Of a DNA stretch of 64,000 bases, positions 31,250-38,773 are shown piece by piece; position 1 is the first letter of the stretch; every line of letters starts with the position of its first letter. The notes below the pieces were generated by a model. The model was not told the origin of the DNA. It did no database searches and saw only the letters and a list, made by a program, of their open reading frames with translations. Origin of the DNA: Bacteroidota bacterium (GTDB taxonomy: Bacteria; Bacteroidota; Bacteroidia; Flavobacteriales_E; Vicingaceae); NCBI GenBank assembly GCA_013112545.1, contig JABFGJ010000004.1, forward strand, positions 237,026-301,025, read 5' to 3'. A program made the translations under genes and the position numbers.

Positions 31250-32542
31250 TTACTTTCTATAAAAAGATCTTTTTTTGTTTTCACCACCCGCAGCAGCTGA
31301 TTTATGTGTATTCGGCCTTTTCTTAGGTTTATTTCCTTGATTTCCCTGAGGTCTTCTTCCGCCGCCACCGCCACCTTGTTTGGGTGGTGGTAATTCGGCT
31401 CTTGTATCAACATAGTTATGATCTTCTACAAGCGGAACGTTTTGTTTTATTAATTTTTGAATGTCTCTTAAATATGAGCGCTCTTCTGCATCACAAAACG
31501 AAATGGCAATCCCGCTCGCTTTTGCTCTTCCTGTTCTTCCAATCCGGTGCACATAAGATTCGGGTATATTGGGTAAATCATAATTAACAACTAGCGATAA
31601 TTCTTCTACATCTATACCACGAGCAGCAATATCCGTAGCGACTAGAACTTTGGTGTCCCCAGCTTTAAAACTCGATAAAGCCTTTTGCCTCGCAGTTTGA
31701 GATTTATTACCATGAATTGCTTCTGCCTTTATTCCTTCTCGGTCTAATAGTTTGACAATTTTATTTGCTCCGTGTTTTGTTCTCGAAAAAACTAGGGTAG
31801 AAGTAGCATTTCGCTGATTTAGAATTTCAGTAAGCAATAAGATTTTATGTTCGTTCGCTACAAAATAAACTGCTTGTTCAATTTTTTCAGCTGTTGTTTG
31901 CTGTGGTTTTACAGTAACTTGTTCAGGATTTCCTAAAATCTTTTGCGAAAGCGCAACAATTGCAGGAGCCATAGTAGCAGAAAAGAATAAGGATTGCCTT
32001 TTTTGAGGAATCAGGGCAATAATTTTTTTAATGTCGTGAATGAAACCCATATCAAGCATTTGATCGGCTTCATCTAAAACAAAGTATTCGATATCTCTTA
32101 AACTGATAAATCCTTGATTAATTAGGTCTAATAATCTACCAGGGGTAGCGACCAATAAATCGATTCCCTGTTTTAGGCGATTTACTTGAGCTGTTTGTTT
32201 TACACCACCAAAGATAACTGCACTTTGAATTTTCGTGTTTTTACCGTAGGTTTTAAAACTCTCATCAATTTGTATTGCTAGTTCTCGTGTAGGAGTAATG
32301 ACTAAAGCTTTTATCTTTTTTCTAAACCTTTGATTTTCATCATAAGCAGCGTGTAAGTGCTGAATAATAGGTATTGCAAAAGCAGCTGTTTTTCCAGTTC
32401 CAGTTTGAGCACAACCGAGTAAATCTTTTTTCTTTAAGAGAATTGGAATTGCTTGTTGTTGGATTGGAGTAGGGTTAGTATAACCTTCATCTTCAATTGC
32501 TTTTAGGATAGGTGCAATGATACCTAAATCGTTAAATGTCAT
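31250..32542 (-). CDS. DEAD-box RNA helicase, RhlE type
   Basis: All helicase motifs are present in the 430-residue protein: the Q motif 'NPTPIQQQAIP', Walker A 'AQTGTGKTAAF', 'PTRELAIQ', 'TPGRLLDL', 'DEADQMLDMGF', 'FFSATMA', 'VFSRTKHGANKIV', 'ATDIAARGIDV' and 'HRIGRTGRA'. The C-terminal tail (about 385-430) is basic, Gly- and Pro-rich ('GGGGGGRRPQGNQGNKPKKRP'), as in RhlE proteins that act on structured RNA and ribosome precursors. It is upstream of the ccm genes on the same strand but separated by 75 bases or more. Confidence 0.94.
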   Translation of the reverse strand: MTFNDLGIIAPILKAIEDEGYTNPTPIQQQAIPILLKKKDLLGCAQTGTGKTAAFAIPIIQHLHAAYDENQRFRKKIKALVITPTRELAIQIDESFKTYGKNTKIQSAVIFGGVKQTAQVNRLKQGIDLLVATPGRLLDLINQGFISLRDIEYFVLDEADQMLDMGFIHDIKKIIALIPQKRQSLFFSATMAPAIVALSQKILGNPEQVTVKPQQTTAEKIEQAVYFVANEHKILLLTEILNQRNATSTLVFSRTKHGANKIVKLLDREGIKAEAIHGNKSQTARQKALSSFKAGDTKVLVATDIAARGIDVEELSLVVNYDLPNIPESYVHRIGRTGRAKASGIAISFCDAEERSYLRDIQKLIKQNVPLVEDHNYVDTRAELPPPKQGGGGGGRRPQGNQGNKPKKRPNTHKSAAAGGENKKRSFYRK

Positions 32543-32739
32543 AATGTAATTCAGTTTGCAAAAGTAGCCTTATTTATTGGACTTATTAATTGCATGACTC
32601 AGTTGTTGTAGAAGTTTGCAAAATCAGCTCAGATCAAGAACTTTAGAGCTTATTTATGGATTTTGAAAGCAAGAAAGTTTGGCTTATCTATAGTCTAGTT
32701 CCCGACTATGTCGTGAAAGTTGAATAATTACTAGTTAAT

Positions 32740-32916
32740 TCATTGTTTGTTTCGCTTTTTATTCTGTTCTATTAAAACCACTCCAATTAATGATACCCCA
32801 ATGAAGATTCCACTAATGGCATCCATAAATTTTCCCCCTTTATATACTCCATATAAAGCGAATGCAATTGAAATGATTCCTAATCCTATAATGAAACGTA
32901 CTAATGATTTACTCAT
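32740..32916 (-). CDS. Small two-helix membrane protein
   Basis: I do not recognise the family. With ATG 32916 (MSKSLVRFIIGLG) the product is 58 residues with two membrane segments: 'LVRFIIGLGIISIAFALYGVYKGG' and 'MDAISGIFIGVSLIGVVLIE', and a basic tail KKRNKQ. The hydrophobic pattern supports this frame over the overlapping plus-strand frame. A longer start 51 bases upstream adds a polar N-terminus that looks non-native. Confidence 0.55.
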   Translation of the reverse strand: MSKSLVRFIIGLGIISIAFALYGVYKGGKFMDAISGIFIGVSLIGVVLIEQNKKRNKQ

Positions 32917-33055
32917 GATTCGATATGTTACATTGTTAGGATTTAAAAATAACAATTTGGTATTCATGAATGCTATAATTGTTAATGAAATATACCCTAT
33001 ATGTGGTATTGTTTAGAATGATTCTAAATAAGAATTTTGGTTTAAAATTATATTT

Positions 33056-33832
33056 ATGGATACTTCGAATATAGCAAAAGCTCAAGGTCATTGGATTTTG
33101 GCTAAAATGGGCAAAAAAGTGCTTAGACCTGGTGGTAGAGAATTAACAAATAAATTAGTGGAAGGCTTATCGATTTCAGCGCAGGATGACGTAGTAGAAT
33201 TTGCTCCAGGTTTAGGATATACAGCAGCATTAGCAATTAGCAAACATCCGAAAACATATACAGGTGTAGATGCTGATTTAGAAGCTGCGAAACGCTTGAA
33301 AAAAATAATTAATAAAAATGGATACCAAATTATACATGGCAATGCAGCCCAAACTTCAATAGAAAGTGGATGTAAAACTAAAGTTTATGGTGAGGCGATG
33401 CTGACCATGCACGCTGACCATCGGAAGACAGAAATTATAAAAGAAGCTTATCGGATTCTTAAAAAAGGAGGCTTATACGCAATTCATGAGTTAGGATTAA
33501 CACCAAATACAATTTCTGAGGAATTAAAAGCAACAATACAAAAAGATTTAGCAATAGCCATAAAGGTAAATGCAAGACCATTAACTGAGAAGGAGTGGAG
33601 TGATTTGTTAGAAAAAGAAGGGTTTAAAATAAAGTCAATTAATACAAATTCGATGAGTTTATTAGAACCATCCCGAATTATTCAAGACGAGGGTTTCTTT
33701 GGAGCATTAAAGATTGGATTTAATATCTTGACTCATTCTGTTGCACGTAAACGAATTTTAGAAATGAAAAGTGTTTTTAGTAAACATGCTCAACACATGA
33801 ATTCTGTAGCTATAGTAGCAGAAAAAATATAG
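33056..33832 (+). CDS. Class I SAM-dependent methyltransferase
   Basis: The Rossmann-type methyltransferase core is visible in 258 residues: 'DDVVEFAPGLGYTAALAI' (motif I, with PGLGY in place of the usual GxGxG), 'YTGVDADLEAAKRL' (acidic ribose-binding residue), 'GNAAQTSIESG' and 'AYRILKKGGLYAIHELGL'. It resembles ubiquinone/menaquinone- or sterol-type methyltransferases but carries no specific signature. There is no membrane segment. It stands alone between unrelated minus-strand genes. Confidence 0.85.
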   Translation: MDTSNIAKAQGHWILAKMGKKVLRPGGRELTNKLVEGLSISAQDDVVEFAPGLGYTAALAISKHPKTYTGVDADLEAAKRLKKIINKNGYQIIHGNAAQTSIESGCKTKVYGEAMLTMHADHRKTEIIKEAYRILKKGGLYAIHELGLTPNTISEELKATIQKDLAIAIKVNARPLTEKEWSDLLEKEGFKIKSINTNSMSLLEPSRIIQDEGFFGALKIGFNILTHSVARKRILEMKSVFSKHAQHMNSVAIVAEKI

Positions 33833-33940
33833 TGATTTAAGGGCTTATCTTATTGTTTTATTCTGATTTGATTGTCAATGAGCAATTGTTACTAATGATA
33901 AATGTTCCTTTTATTCGATTGAAATATTGGTTAGTTAATT

Positions 33941-33969
33941 GTGTCAAAGGCTTGGAAACCACTGCGGAG
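33941..33969 (+). repeat. 29-bp dispersed repeat, copy 1
   Basis: The 29 bases start GTGTCAAAGGCTTGG and end ACCACTGCGGAG. The same text with two changes is at 38738-38766. The copy lies in a 227-base gap without a gene. Identical spacing and 27 of 29 matches make chance unlikely. Confidence 0.7.
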
Positions 33970-34059
33970 CGATTATAAATGAATATACTAGTTTCTAAGT
34001 ATGTTTAATTAATAATTACTTATTTTTAGTTGTTTATGTCGTCAACTATACTTTGAATT

Positions 34060-34788
34060 TCATTTTGAATTTCTTTGGAAACTATTGATTGAATTTGCGA
34101 GTCCACGATAAATACTTACAATTGGAATAGCAAGGATCAATTCTGCCAATAAGAAAATCCACCAATTAAAATCGCTAGGTATGTAATTTGCTGATTTTCC
34201 GAAAATGCTATTATTGTTAAGGTAGTTCCATTCGGAAAATTTGTAGTTGGTAATTAGGAAACCAAAGTAATCCTGAATAAAAGAAAAAATGGTTACCAAA
34301 GAACCGAGAATTAGCATAAATATTTCGAAAAACTTCAAACGAAAGTTCTTGACTTGATTCGCTTTTTTTACCATTACTATTGCCAAAATAATCATTGTGA
34401 TGGAAGTTATTATAGGCGCAATTACTGGTCCGACCCAAGTAATTGGAATTAAGAATAATACATCCCAAGTAAAGATTGAATCGGGCCAATTCAGTAAACA
34501 TTTTAAAAATACATAGTAAAATATATCCCAAACGGCAAAACTGTAAATGAAATAAGCAAAGCGTTCAATTTTAGTTTTGCCTACCAAAATTCCGATACCT
34601 AAAAGCATCACTAAAGTTGCGAACTCTCTAATTAATTCGGTTACTGCTAGTTTACTTTCTATTGGAACCAAAGGAAATTGAAACCCGTTTGGATAATAAA
34701 TTTCACGCAAGTAAACCACTACGGCACTTTCTAAAAAAGCCATGGCTATGCTAAATAGTGTTAACCATATCCAATCCCTCTTATCCAT
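34060..34788 (-). CDS. Hypothetical multi-pass membrane protein
   Basis: The natural start is ATG 34788 (MDKRDWIWLTLFS); its ATGGATAA overlaps the stop of the upstream gene by 8 bases. The 242-residue product has about seven hydrophobic segments and landmarks 'AMAFLESAVVVYLREIYYPNGFQFPL', 'FAYFIYSFAVWDIFYYVFLKCLLNWP' and 'TWDVLFLIPITWVGPVIAPI'. I know similar proteins from other Bacteroidota but no function. The coupling to the preceding membrane protein suggests that the two act together. Confidence 0.75.
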   Translation of the reverse strand: MDKRDWIWLTLFSIAMAFLESAVVVYLREIYYPNGFQFPLVPIESKLAVTELIREFATLVMLLGIGILVGKTKIERFAYFIYSFAVWDIFYYVFLKCLLNWPDSIFTWDVLFLIPITWVGPVIAPIITSITMIILAIVMVKKANQVKNFRLKFFEIFMLILGSLVTIFSFIQDYFGFLITNYKFSEWNYLNNNSIFGKSANYIPSDFNWWIFLLAELILAIPIVSIYRGLANSINSFQRNSK

Positions 34789-35266
34789 ATTGTATTTGTT
34801 TTTTAAGTTGAACAGTTTTTTTATTGATGATAAAAAGCAAAATGAATCCGAAAATTCCAAAGCTGCAATCTATTATTTGCCATAATATTGGAATACTTCT
34901 AAAATAACCAGCAATAAAGGCTACTGGGAAAATGGCAACACAGGCAATCATTCCATATCGAATAACCCAATTGTTTTCAATTGGTTTTTTAAGTGCGCCA
35001 ACAAAAAACAAGGCAATAATTAAATGACCAAAGGCTAACCAATCATAGCCATAACTTATAAATGGTTGCTTTTTGTTTAAATCGGCTAAAACATTATGAA
35101 CGTGGTATAACCAATTGTTTATTAAATGACCAAAATTAAAATTATCGATTAAAAACCTCAATTCAGTTTCAACGAAAAAGGCCGTAATTCCACTTAAAGC
35201 AAGCGAAATGATGAAAAACAAAATCAGGTTTTTGATTTGTATTAGTAAGCTTAATGGATTTGTCAT
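34781..35266 (-). CDS. Hypothetical membrane protein
   Basis: With ATG 35266 (MTNPLSLLIQIKN) the product is 161 residues with four or five membrane segments, including 'LILFFIISLALSGITAFFVETELRFL' and 'FGHLIIALFFVGALKKPIENNWVIRYGMI'. A short segment 'NFNFGHLINNWLYHVHNVLADLNKKQPFISYGYDWLAFGHL' is rich in His and aromatic residues. I do not recognise the function. It overlaps the next gene by 8 bases and starts 50 bases after creD, with a hairpin in the gap. Confidence 0.72.
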   Translation of the reverse strand: MTNPLSLLIQIKNLILFFIISLALSGITAFFVETELRFLIDNFNFGHLINNWLYHVHNVLADLNKKQPFISYGYDWLAFGHLIIALFFVGALKKPIENNWVIRYGMIACVAIFPVAFIAGYFRSIPILWQIIDCSFGIFGFILLFIINKKTVQLKKQIQYG

Positions 35267-35280
35267 GATGTATGATTTAA

Positions 35281-35308
35281 AGCACCCCTCAATATATTGA
35301 GGAGTGCT
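35281..35308 (-). terminator. Hairpin between creD and the downstream membrane genes
   Basis: AGCACCCCTCAATA (35281-35294) pairs with TATTGAGGAGTGCT (35295-35308) with a single mismatch, a 14-base stem with almost no loop before opening. On the minus strand it follows the creD stop by 8 bases and precedes the next ATG by 15. The T content after the stem is modest (TTTAAATC), so it may be a partial terminator or an mRNA stabiliser rather than a full stop. Confidence 0.5.
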
Positions 35309-35315
35309 AATTAAT

Positions 35316-36692
35316 TTATTCGTTATCAAAATTTAGTTTATACCAGTTTATGTTTCTAGTGAAATACATGGTTGCCCCAAGAATTAGTATTAATCCAACG
35401 CTTCCCATTAGCAGAGCATAATCAGCCATTTGTAGGGTTACAAATAAGAAGCTATAAATTGCAGTTAAAACAGCTACTAAAAGCATAGACATTTTCTTAT
35501 TCTTAAACACACTAATCGAGTACAAACTAATCATGCTTACAATACCAATGGTTGAAACTCCAAACGCAAAGTTGAAATCGGTGTGTTCTGTAATTGATAC
35601 CAAAAGAACGTAGAAAAGGCATAGTGCTAAACCAACTAAAATGTATTGAAAAGGGTGAATTTTTCGCTTGTTAGAAATTTCTACTAAAAAGAAGATTAAA
35701 AAAGTTAAGCAGATTGTCATAACTGCGTATTTGGCAGAACGCATTGTTTTTTGATAATCATCTAAAGGCAATAATAAATCGCAACCAAATGCTTCGCCGT
35801 GCATGTTAGGAGGAGAAGTGGTAGATAACCAAGTTTTTGGAAAGTTTCTATTCAGCTCCAATACCTTCCAATCGGCTGTAAAACCCTCTTTGCTTATAGC
35901 TCTATTATCTGGTAAAAACTTTCCATTAAAGCTTGGAGAATCCCAAGTAGAGTTAAGGTTTACGATGGTATTACTTCCTAAAGGTACAAAGGATAGGTTT
36001 TGGCTGCCATTTAAATTGATGTTGAAATCAAATTTCACTTCATCTCCTAATTTGAAGTTTCCAGGTAGATTAACCGTAACACCAGTTTCTATGATGGATT
36101 TAATTTTTGATCCAGGTTCTACCGAAAGGTTTTGATTGTTCCACTTGATTTTAATTTTATTTTTAATTCCTCTTAAATCAGAAATACCGAGCGTTAGAAA
36201 GGCTTTATTAAAATCAATGCTTTTTAGATTGGTAGAATCTATTTCGTGATTTAGATTAAAATTACCTGAAAAGTGGAGGTCAGATTTATACACCACTACT
36301 TCATATATTCCTCGTTTTAAAGTTTCCGGATCTATCTTTCCATTAATATTTAAATTTTCGGGAAGTATGTACCAATATTTTATCGTACTAGTTGTTTTTT
36401 CATTTTCAACTCTTTCGTAAGTTATCGGAATAGTTAATAAAGGGCCATTAACTTGTTGAACTTGCGCCCATTTATCACTCACTTCGCTAATGGCTTGTTT
36501 ATTTAAATGTTCCCGCTCTTTAATGATATTTTTAATCATAGACGCCGGAATTAAGAGTAAAAGCATTAAAATGGTTATGATAATCAACTTTAAGGTTACA
36601 GAATTACTCATCCAATGCGTTTTATTTTGAGACTTTGTTTCAGGTTTAACTGATGTTGGTATTGCTGGTTTTTTTTCGTTTTCTAGATTCAT
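35316..36692 (-). CDS. creD: Inner-membrane protein CreD
   Basis: ATG 36692 (MNLENEKKPAIP) is the likely start. One helix at about 35-57 ('LKLIIITILMLLLLIPASMI') is followed by 'IKEREHLNKQAISEVSDKWAQVQQVNGPLLTIP', the CreD hallmark. A large periplasmic domain follows, then five or six C-terminal helices from about 320. CreD affects envelope integrity and beta-lactam or colicin tolerance in proteobacteria; its chemistry is unknown. A palindromic operator identical in design to the one upstream of the winged-helix regulator operon lies 18 bases before the start. Confidence 0.9.
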   Translation of the reverse strand: MNLENEKKPAIPTSVKPETKSQNKTHWMSNSVTLKLIIITILMLLLLIPASMIKNIIKEREHLNKQAISEVSDKWAQVQQVNGPLLTIPITYERVENEKTTSTIKYWYILPENLNINGKIDPETLKRGIYEVVVYKSDLHFSGNFNLNHEIDSTNLKSIDFNKAFLTLGISDLRGIKNKIKIKWNNQNLSVEPGSKIKSIIETGVTVNLPGNFKLGDEVKFDFNINLNGSQNLSFVPLGSNTIVNLNSTWDSPSFNGKFLPDNRAISKEGFTADWKVLELNRNFPKTWLSTTSPPNMHGEAFGCDLLLPLDDYQKTMRSAKYAVMTICLTFLIFFLVEISNKRKIHPFQYILVGLALCLFYVLLVSITEHTDFNFAFGVSTIGIVSMISLYSISVFKNKKMSMLLVAVLTAIYSFLFVTLQMADYALLMGSVGLILILGATMYFTRNINWYKLNFDNE

Positions 36693-36709
36693 TTTAATTG
36701 AGTTTAAAA

Positions 36710-36730
36710 GTACTTTGAAATTCAAAGTAC
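36710..36730 (-). promoter_or_regulatory. Palindromic operator upstream of creD
   Basis: A perfect 21-base palindrome with arms GTACTTTGAA and TTCAAAGTAC around a single A lies between the regulator gene's stop and the creD start. The arms contain TACTTTG, close to the TAnnTTTG -7 element, so a bound repressor could cover the promoter. A near copy is at 37685-37705. Confidence 0.7.
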
Positions 36731-36746
36731 AAGGTTAAAAAATATA

Positions 36747-37034
36747 TTAGTTTCCGTTAATTAATTTTTCTAAAGCATCCAAATGTTGTTTAAATAGTTG
36801 TTTTCCTAGATCAGTAGCTTGGTAACTAGTTTTGGGTTTACGCCCAACAAATTCTTTGCTTACACTAATCATTTCTTTTTTTTCTAAAGCAATTAAATGA
36901 CTTGCCAAATTCCCATCGGTAACACTTAAGGTTTCTTTCAAGCTATTGAAATCTACTGTTTCATTTACCATGAGTATAGACATGAGTCCTAGACGAACTC
37001 GGCTCTCAAATACTTTTTGTAAATTTTCTATCAT
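36747..37034 (-). CDS. Winged-helix transcriptional regulator
   Basis: The 95-residue protein is a single winged helix: 'FESRVRLGLMSILMVNETVDFNSLKETLSVTDGNLASHLIALEKKEMISVSKEFVGRKPKTSYQATDLGKQLF'. The recognition helix lies at about 38-50 (TDGNLASHLIALE). It is of the compact DNA-binding type seen beside membrane-protein genes in Bacteroidota. It overlaps the end of the upstream membrane-protein gene by 4 bases, and lies directly before creD, with matching operators in front of both units. Autoregulation is therefore likely. Confidence 0.88.
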   Translation of the reverse strand: MIENLQKVFESRVRLGLMSILMVNETVDFNSLKETLSVTDGNLASHLIALEKKEMISVSKEFVGRKPKTSYQATDLGKQLFKQHLDALEKLINGN

Positions 37035-37678
37035 GATCTATCGTACTTGAAATACATAGTAGCTCCGTAAATAATATGCAAAAGGCCGAAACCCAAAGCC
37101 CAAAATAGAAGACCGTAACCAATAAAATAGCTGCTAATTAAACCAAGAAAAATTTCAAAAAGTCCTAAATACCGAATATCATGTAGGGTGTACTTACTTG
37201 CATTAATTAATGCTAAACCATAAAACATTAGGGTAGTAGGGGCGACCAAGCCAAAGAGCTCATGTTTAATTAATATCAAGGCAAATAAACCGCCTGTTAC
37301 TAAAGGGATACATAAATTGATTAATAGTCGTTTGCTTGTTTTGCTCCATAAGCTTTGCCCTTTTTTGTTAGCTTTTTTATAGGTTAGCAAAACTCCAAAA
37401 CTAATGGCCACTACCAACATCATAATACCAGCAAATATTAAGTCTTTTATAACCTCATGGTTTATAGTGTGCATATCTAATCTCACCATGCTTGGATTAT
37501 CTAGCGTGGCAGCACTACTAATTGCCCAATATGCATATAGAGAACCTGATAAAGCAGTAAGACCTGCAACGATTCCTGAAAGTCCGCTTAAAGAGATGAA
37601 ACGAGAAGATTGCTCCATCATGTTGTGAATTTGGCTCAGTTGATCTAAGCTTTTTTTCTTGATATCTTTTTCTTTCAT
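37031..37678 (-). CDS. Hypothetical membrane protein co-transcribed with the winged-helix regulator
   Basis: The 215-residue protein has an N-terminal cytoplasmic stretch of about 25 residues and five or six helices ('LSGLSGIVAGLTALSGSLYAYWAI', 'LIFAGIMMLVVAISFGVLL', 'LCIPLVTGGLFALILI' and others), ending 'LHIIYGATMYFKYDRS'. I do not recognise the function. A 4-base overlap couples it to the regulator gene. It could be a membrane sensor for the regulator or the regulated target. Confidence 0.75.
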   Translation of the reverse strand: MKEKDIKKKSLDQLSQIHNMMEQSSRFISLSGLSGIVAGLTALSGSLYAYWAISSAATLDNPSMVRLDMHTINHEVIKDLIFAGIMMLVVAISFGVLLTYKKANKKGQSLWSKTSKRLLINLCIPLVTGGLFALILIKHELFGLVAPTTLMFYGLALINASKYTLHDIRYLGLFEIFLGLISSYFIGYGLLFWALGFGLLHIIYGATMYFKYDRS

Positions 37679-37684
37679 TTAAAA

Positions 37685-37705
37685 GTACTTTGAAGTGCAA
37701 AGTAA
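37685..37705 (-). promoter_or_regulatory. Palindromic operator upstream of the membrane protein-regulator operon
   Basis: GTACTTTGAA (37685-37694), a single G, then TGCAAAGTAA (37696-37705) copies the creD operator with two changes in the right arm. It lies 6 bases upstream of the ATG at 37678. The position so close to the start fits repression. Confidence 0.65.
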
Positions 37706-38014
37706 AATCTTTTTATTTGATTATTCCAAATTTTGTTAGAATTTTTTTTAAAATTGTTTGGGGAGGAGGGATTGGGAGAGGTAGTAAGCTTTTAAGCTAT
37801 CCAATAGGTTTGACTAGAATAACTATTTAAAGTGTATTTTGTGATTAGCAGGTATTTATGGAACCTTCTTATCTTCATTAAACAGTAAATCAATGTTTCT
37901 AAAGTTTTTAGGCTGGTTTCGTAGTGTTCCTAGGAAAATTGGTTTATACTCATTTGTTCGCACTTTGAAGGTAAGCATGAACAAGTTCTTCTATGATTTG
38001 ACTCAAATTAAAAA
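37706..38014. other. 309-base region with no gene seen
   Basis: No coding frame, RNA signature or strong hairpin was found. A purine-rich stretch (GGGGAGGAGGGATTGGGAG) near 37759-37777 stands out in otherwise AT-rich DNA, but I see no function. The region separates the creD module from the ParDE pair. Confidence 0.4.
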
Positions 38015-38308
38015 TTAAGGGTTGAAAATGTTGTCTAAGTCTTGACTTCCTACTATTGCCACAATGTCAACTATATCATTTATATAAGTATAATAAATAC
38101 TGTCAAATCCGCAAGGACAACATCTACAGTCTTTACTAATCTCATTAACTGATTTGAACGCTAAAGGTCTTTGAGCAATTAATTCAAAATAGTCAAATAA
38201 ATTATTGAAATATTTATCTGCCTGAATCATTCCAAACTGCCTTATCCCAAATTGATGAATTCTTATTAGATCAGATTCTGCTTCATTTGTTATTCTGTAT
38301 TTAGCCAT
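38015..38308 (-). CDS. ParE/RelE-type toxin
   Basis: The 97-residue protein has the ParE fold start 'YRITNEAESDLIRIHQFGIRQFGMIQADKYFNNLFDYFELIAQRPLAFKSVNEI' and C-terminal strands 'SIYYTYINDIVDIVAIVGSQDLD'. ParE toxins poison DNA gyrase; RelE toxins cut mRNA, and this one is closer to ParE in pattern. Four Cys (CRCCPC near 74-79 region) are unusual for the family. Its start overlaps the antitoxin gene by 8 bases. Confidence 0.87.
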   Translation of the reverse strand: MAKYRITNEAESDLIRIHQFGIRQFGMIQADKYFNNLFDYFELIAQRPLAFKSVNEISKDCRCCPCGFDSIYYTYINDIVDIVAIVGSQDLDNIFNP

Positions 38309-38540
38309 TAAACGAAGCTTTGGATTTGGCTAATATTTCAGATGCTGATTTAGTTGAAATTCCACTCTTTTTCGCCCTATCCAGTTTTGTAGCAAGCCAA
38401 TCTATTTTTTGTTGTTGGCCTCTTGCTTGTCTAATTAAATCATTGACTAATTCGCTTTTACTTGCGTATTCATTGCTTGCGACTTGTGCTTTTAACCATT
38501 TATCATTTGGCTCTGTAAATGATATGCTTTGACGACCCAT
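38301..38540 (-). CDS. ParD-type antitoxin
   Basis: The 79-residue protein is a ribbon-helix-helix antitoxin: 'QSISFTEPNDKWLKAQVASNEYASKSELVNDLIRQAR' gives the beta-strand and two helices of a ParD/CopG DNA-binding dimer. The C-terminal part (40-79) is the helical segment that wraps the toxin. It overlaps the toxin gene and is preceded by a promoter with an inverted repeat, the usual autoregulated layout. Confidence 0.88.
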   Translation of the reverse strand: MGRQSISFTEPNDKWLKAQVASNEYASKSELVNDLIRQARGQQQKIDWLATKLDRAKKSGISTKSASEILAKSKASFNG

Positions 38541-38555
38541 AATTTATTTTTGATG

Positions 38556-38590
38556 CAAATTTACACCATATTTTGGAAATTCAAATATGG
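38556..38590 (-). promoter_or_regulatory. Promoter and operator of the parDE operon
   Basis: On the minus strand TTG (38582-38584) and TAAATTTG (38556-38563) are separated by 18 bases, matching TTG-N17-23-TAnnTTTG. An inverted repeat CCATATTT ... AAATATGG (38566-38573 and 38583-38590) fills the spacer and covers the -33 box. ParD would bind here and repress. The -7 element is 15 bases upstream of the antitoxin ATG at 38540. Confidence 0.6.
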
Positions 38591-38684
38591 AGTTAAATTT
38601 TTTGGAAATTTCTTTACAAGCTTTTTGTGTATGATTAGTTGCGAGCACCTTGATTGTTATAAACAAGCTCTTTAAAAGTTTAAA

Positions 38685-38720
38685 CTCCGACTTTCAAATA
38701 GCTATCGGGATAAGTTGGAG
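38685..38720. repeat. Diverged palindrome with ATAGCTAT core
   Basis: CTCCGACTTTCAAATAG / CTATCGGGATAAGTTGGAG is an imperfect inverted repeat. It matches the perfect palindrome at 6534-6565 (arm TCCGACTTCCCGATAG) with several substitutions. It lies in the 233-base gap between the parD gene and a minus-strand membrane gene. Confidence 0.55.
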
Positions 38721-38737
38721 TATAGGTACTTATAAAT

Positions 38738-38766
38738 GTGTCGCAGGCTTGGAAACCACTGCGGAG
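38738..38766 (+). repeat. 29-bp dispersed repeat, copy 2
   Basis: This is 27/29 identical to 33941-33969 (GTGTCGCAGGCTTGG ... ACCACTGCGGAG). It is followed 9 bases later by the intron-end-like repeat 38776-38798. Confidence 0.7.
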
Positions 38767-38773
38767 TTGATTT

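Noticed and set aside
32747..33016. 89-codon plus-strand frame
   Set aside because: It is antisense to the small two-helix membrane protein; only the minus-strand frame shows a sensible hydrophobic pattern.
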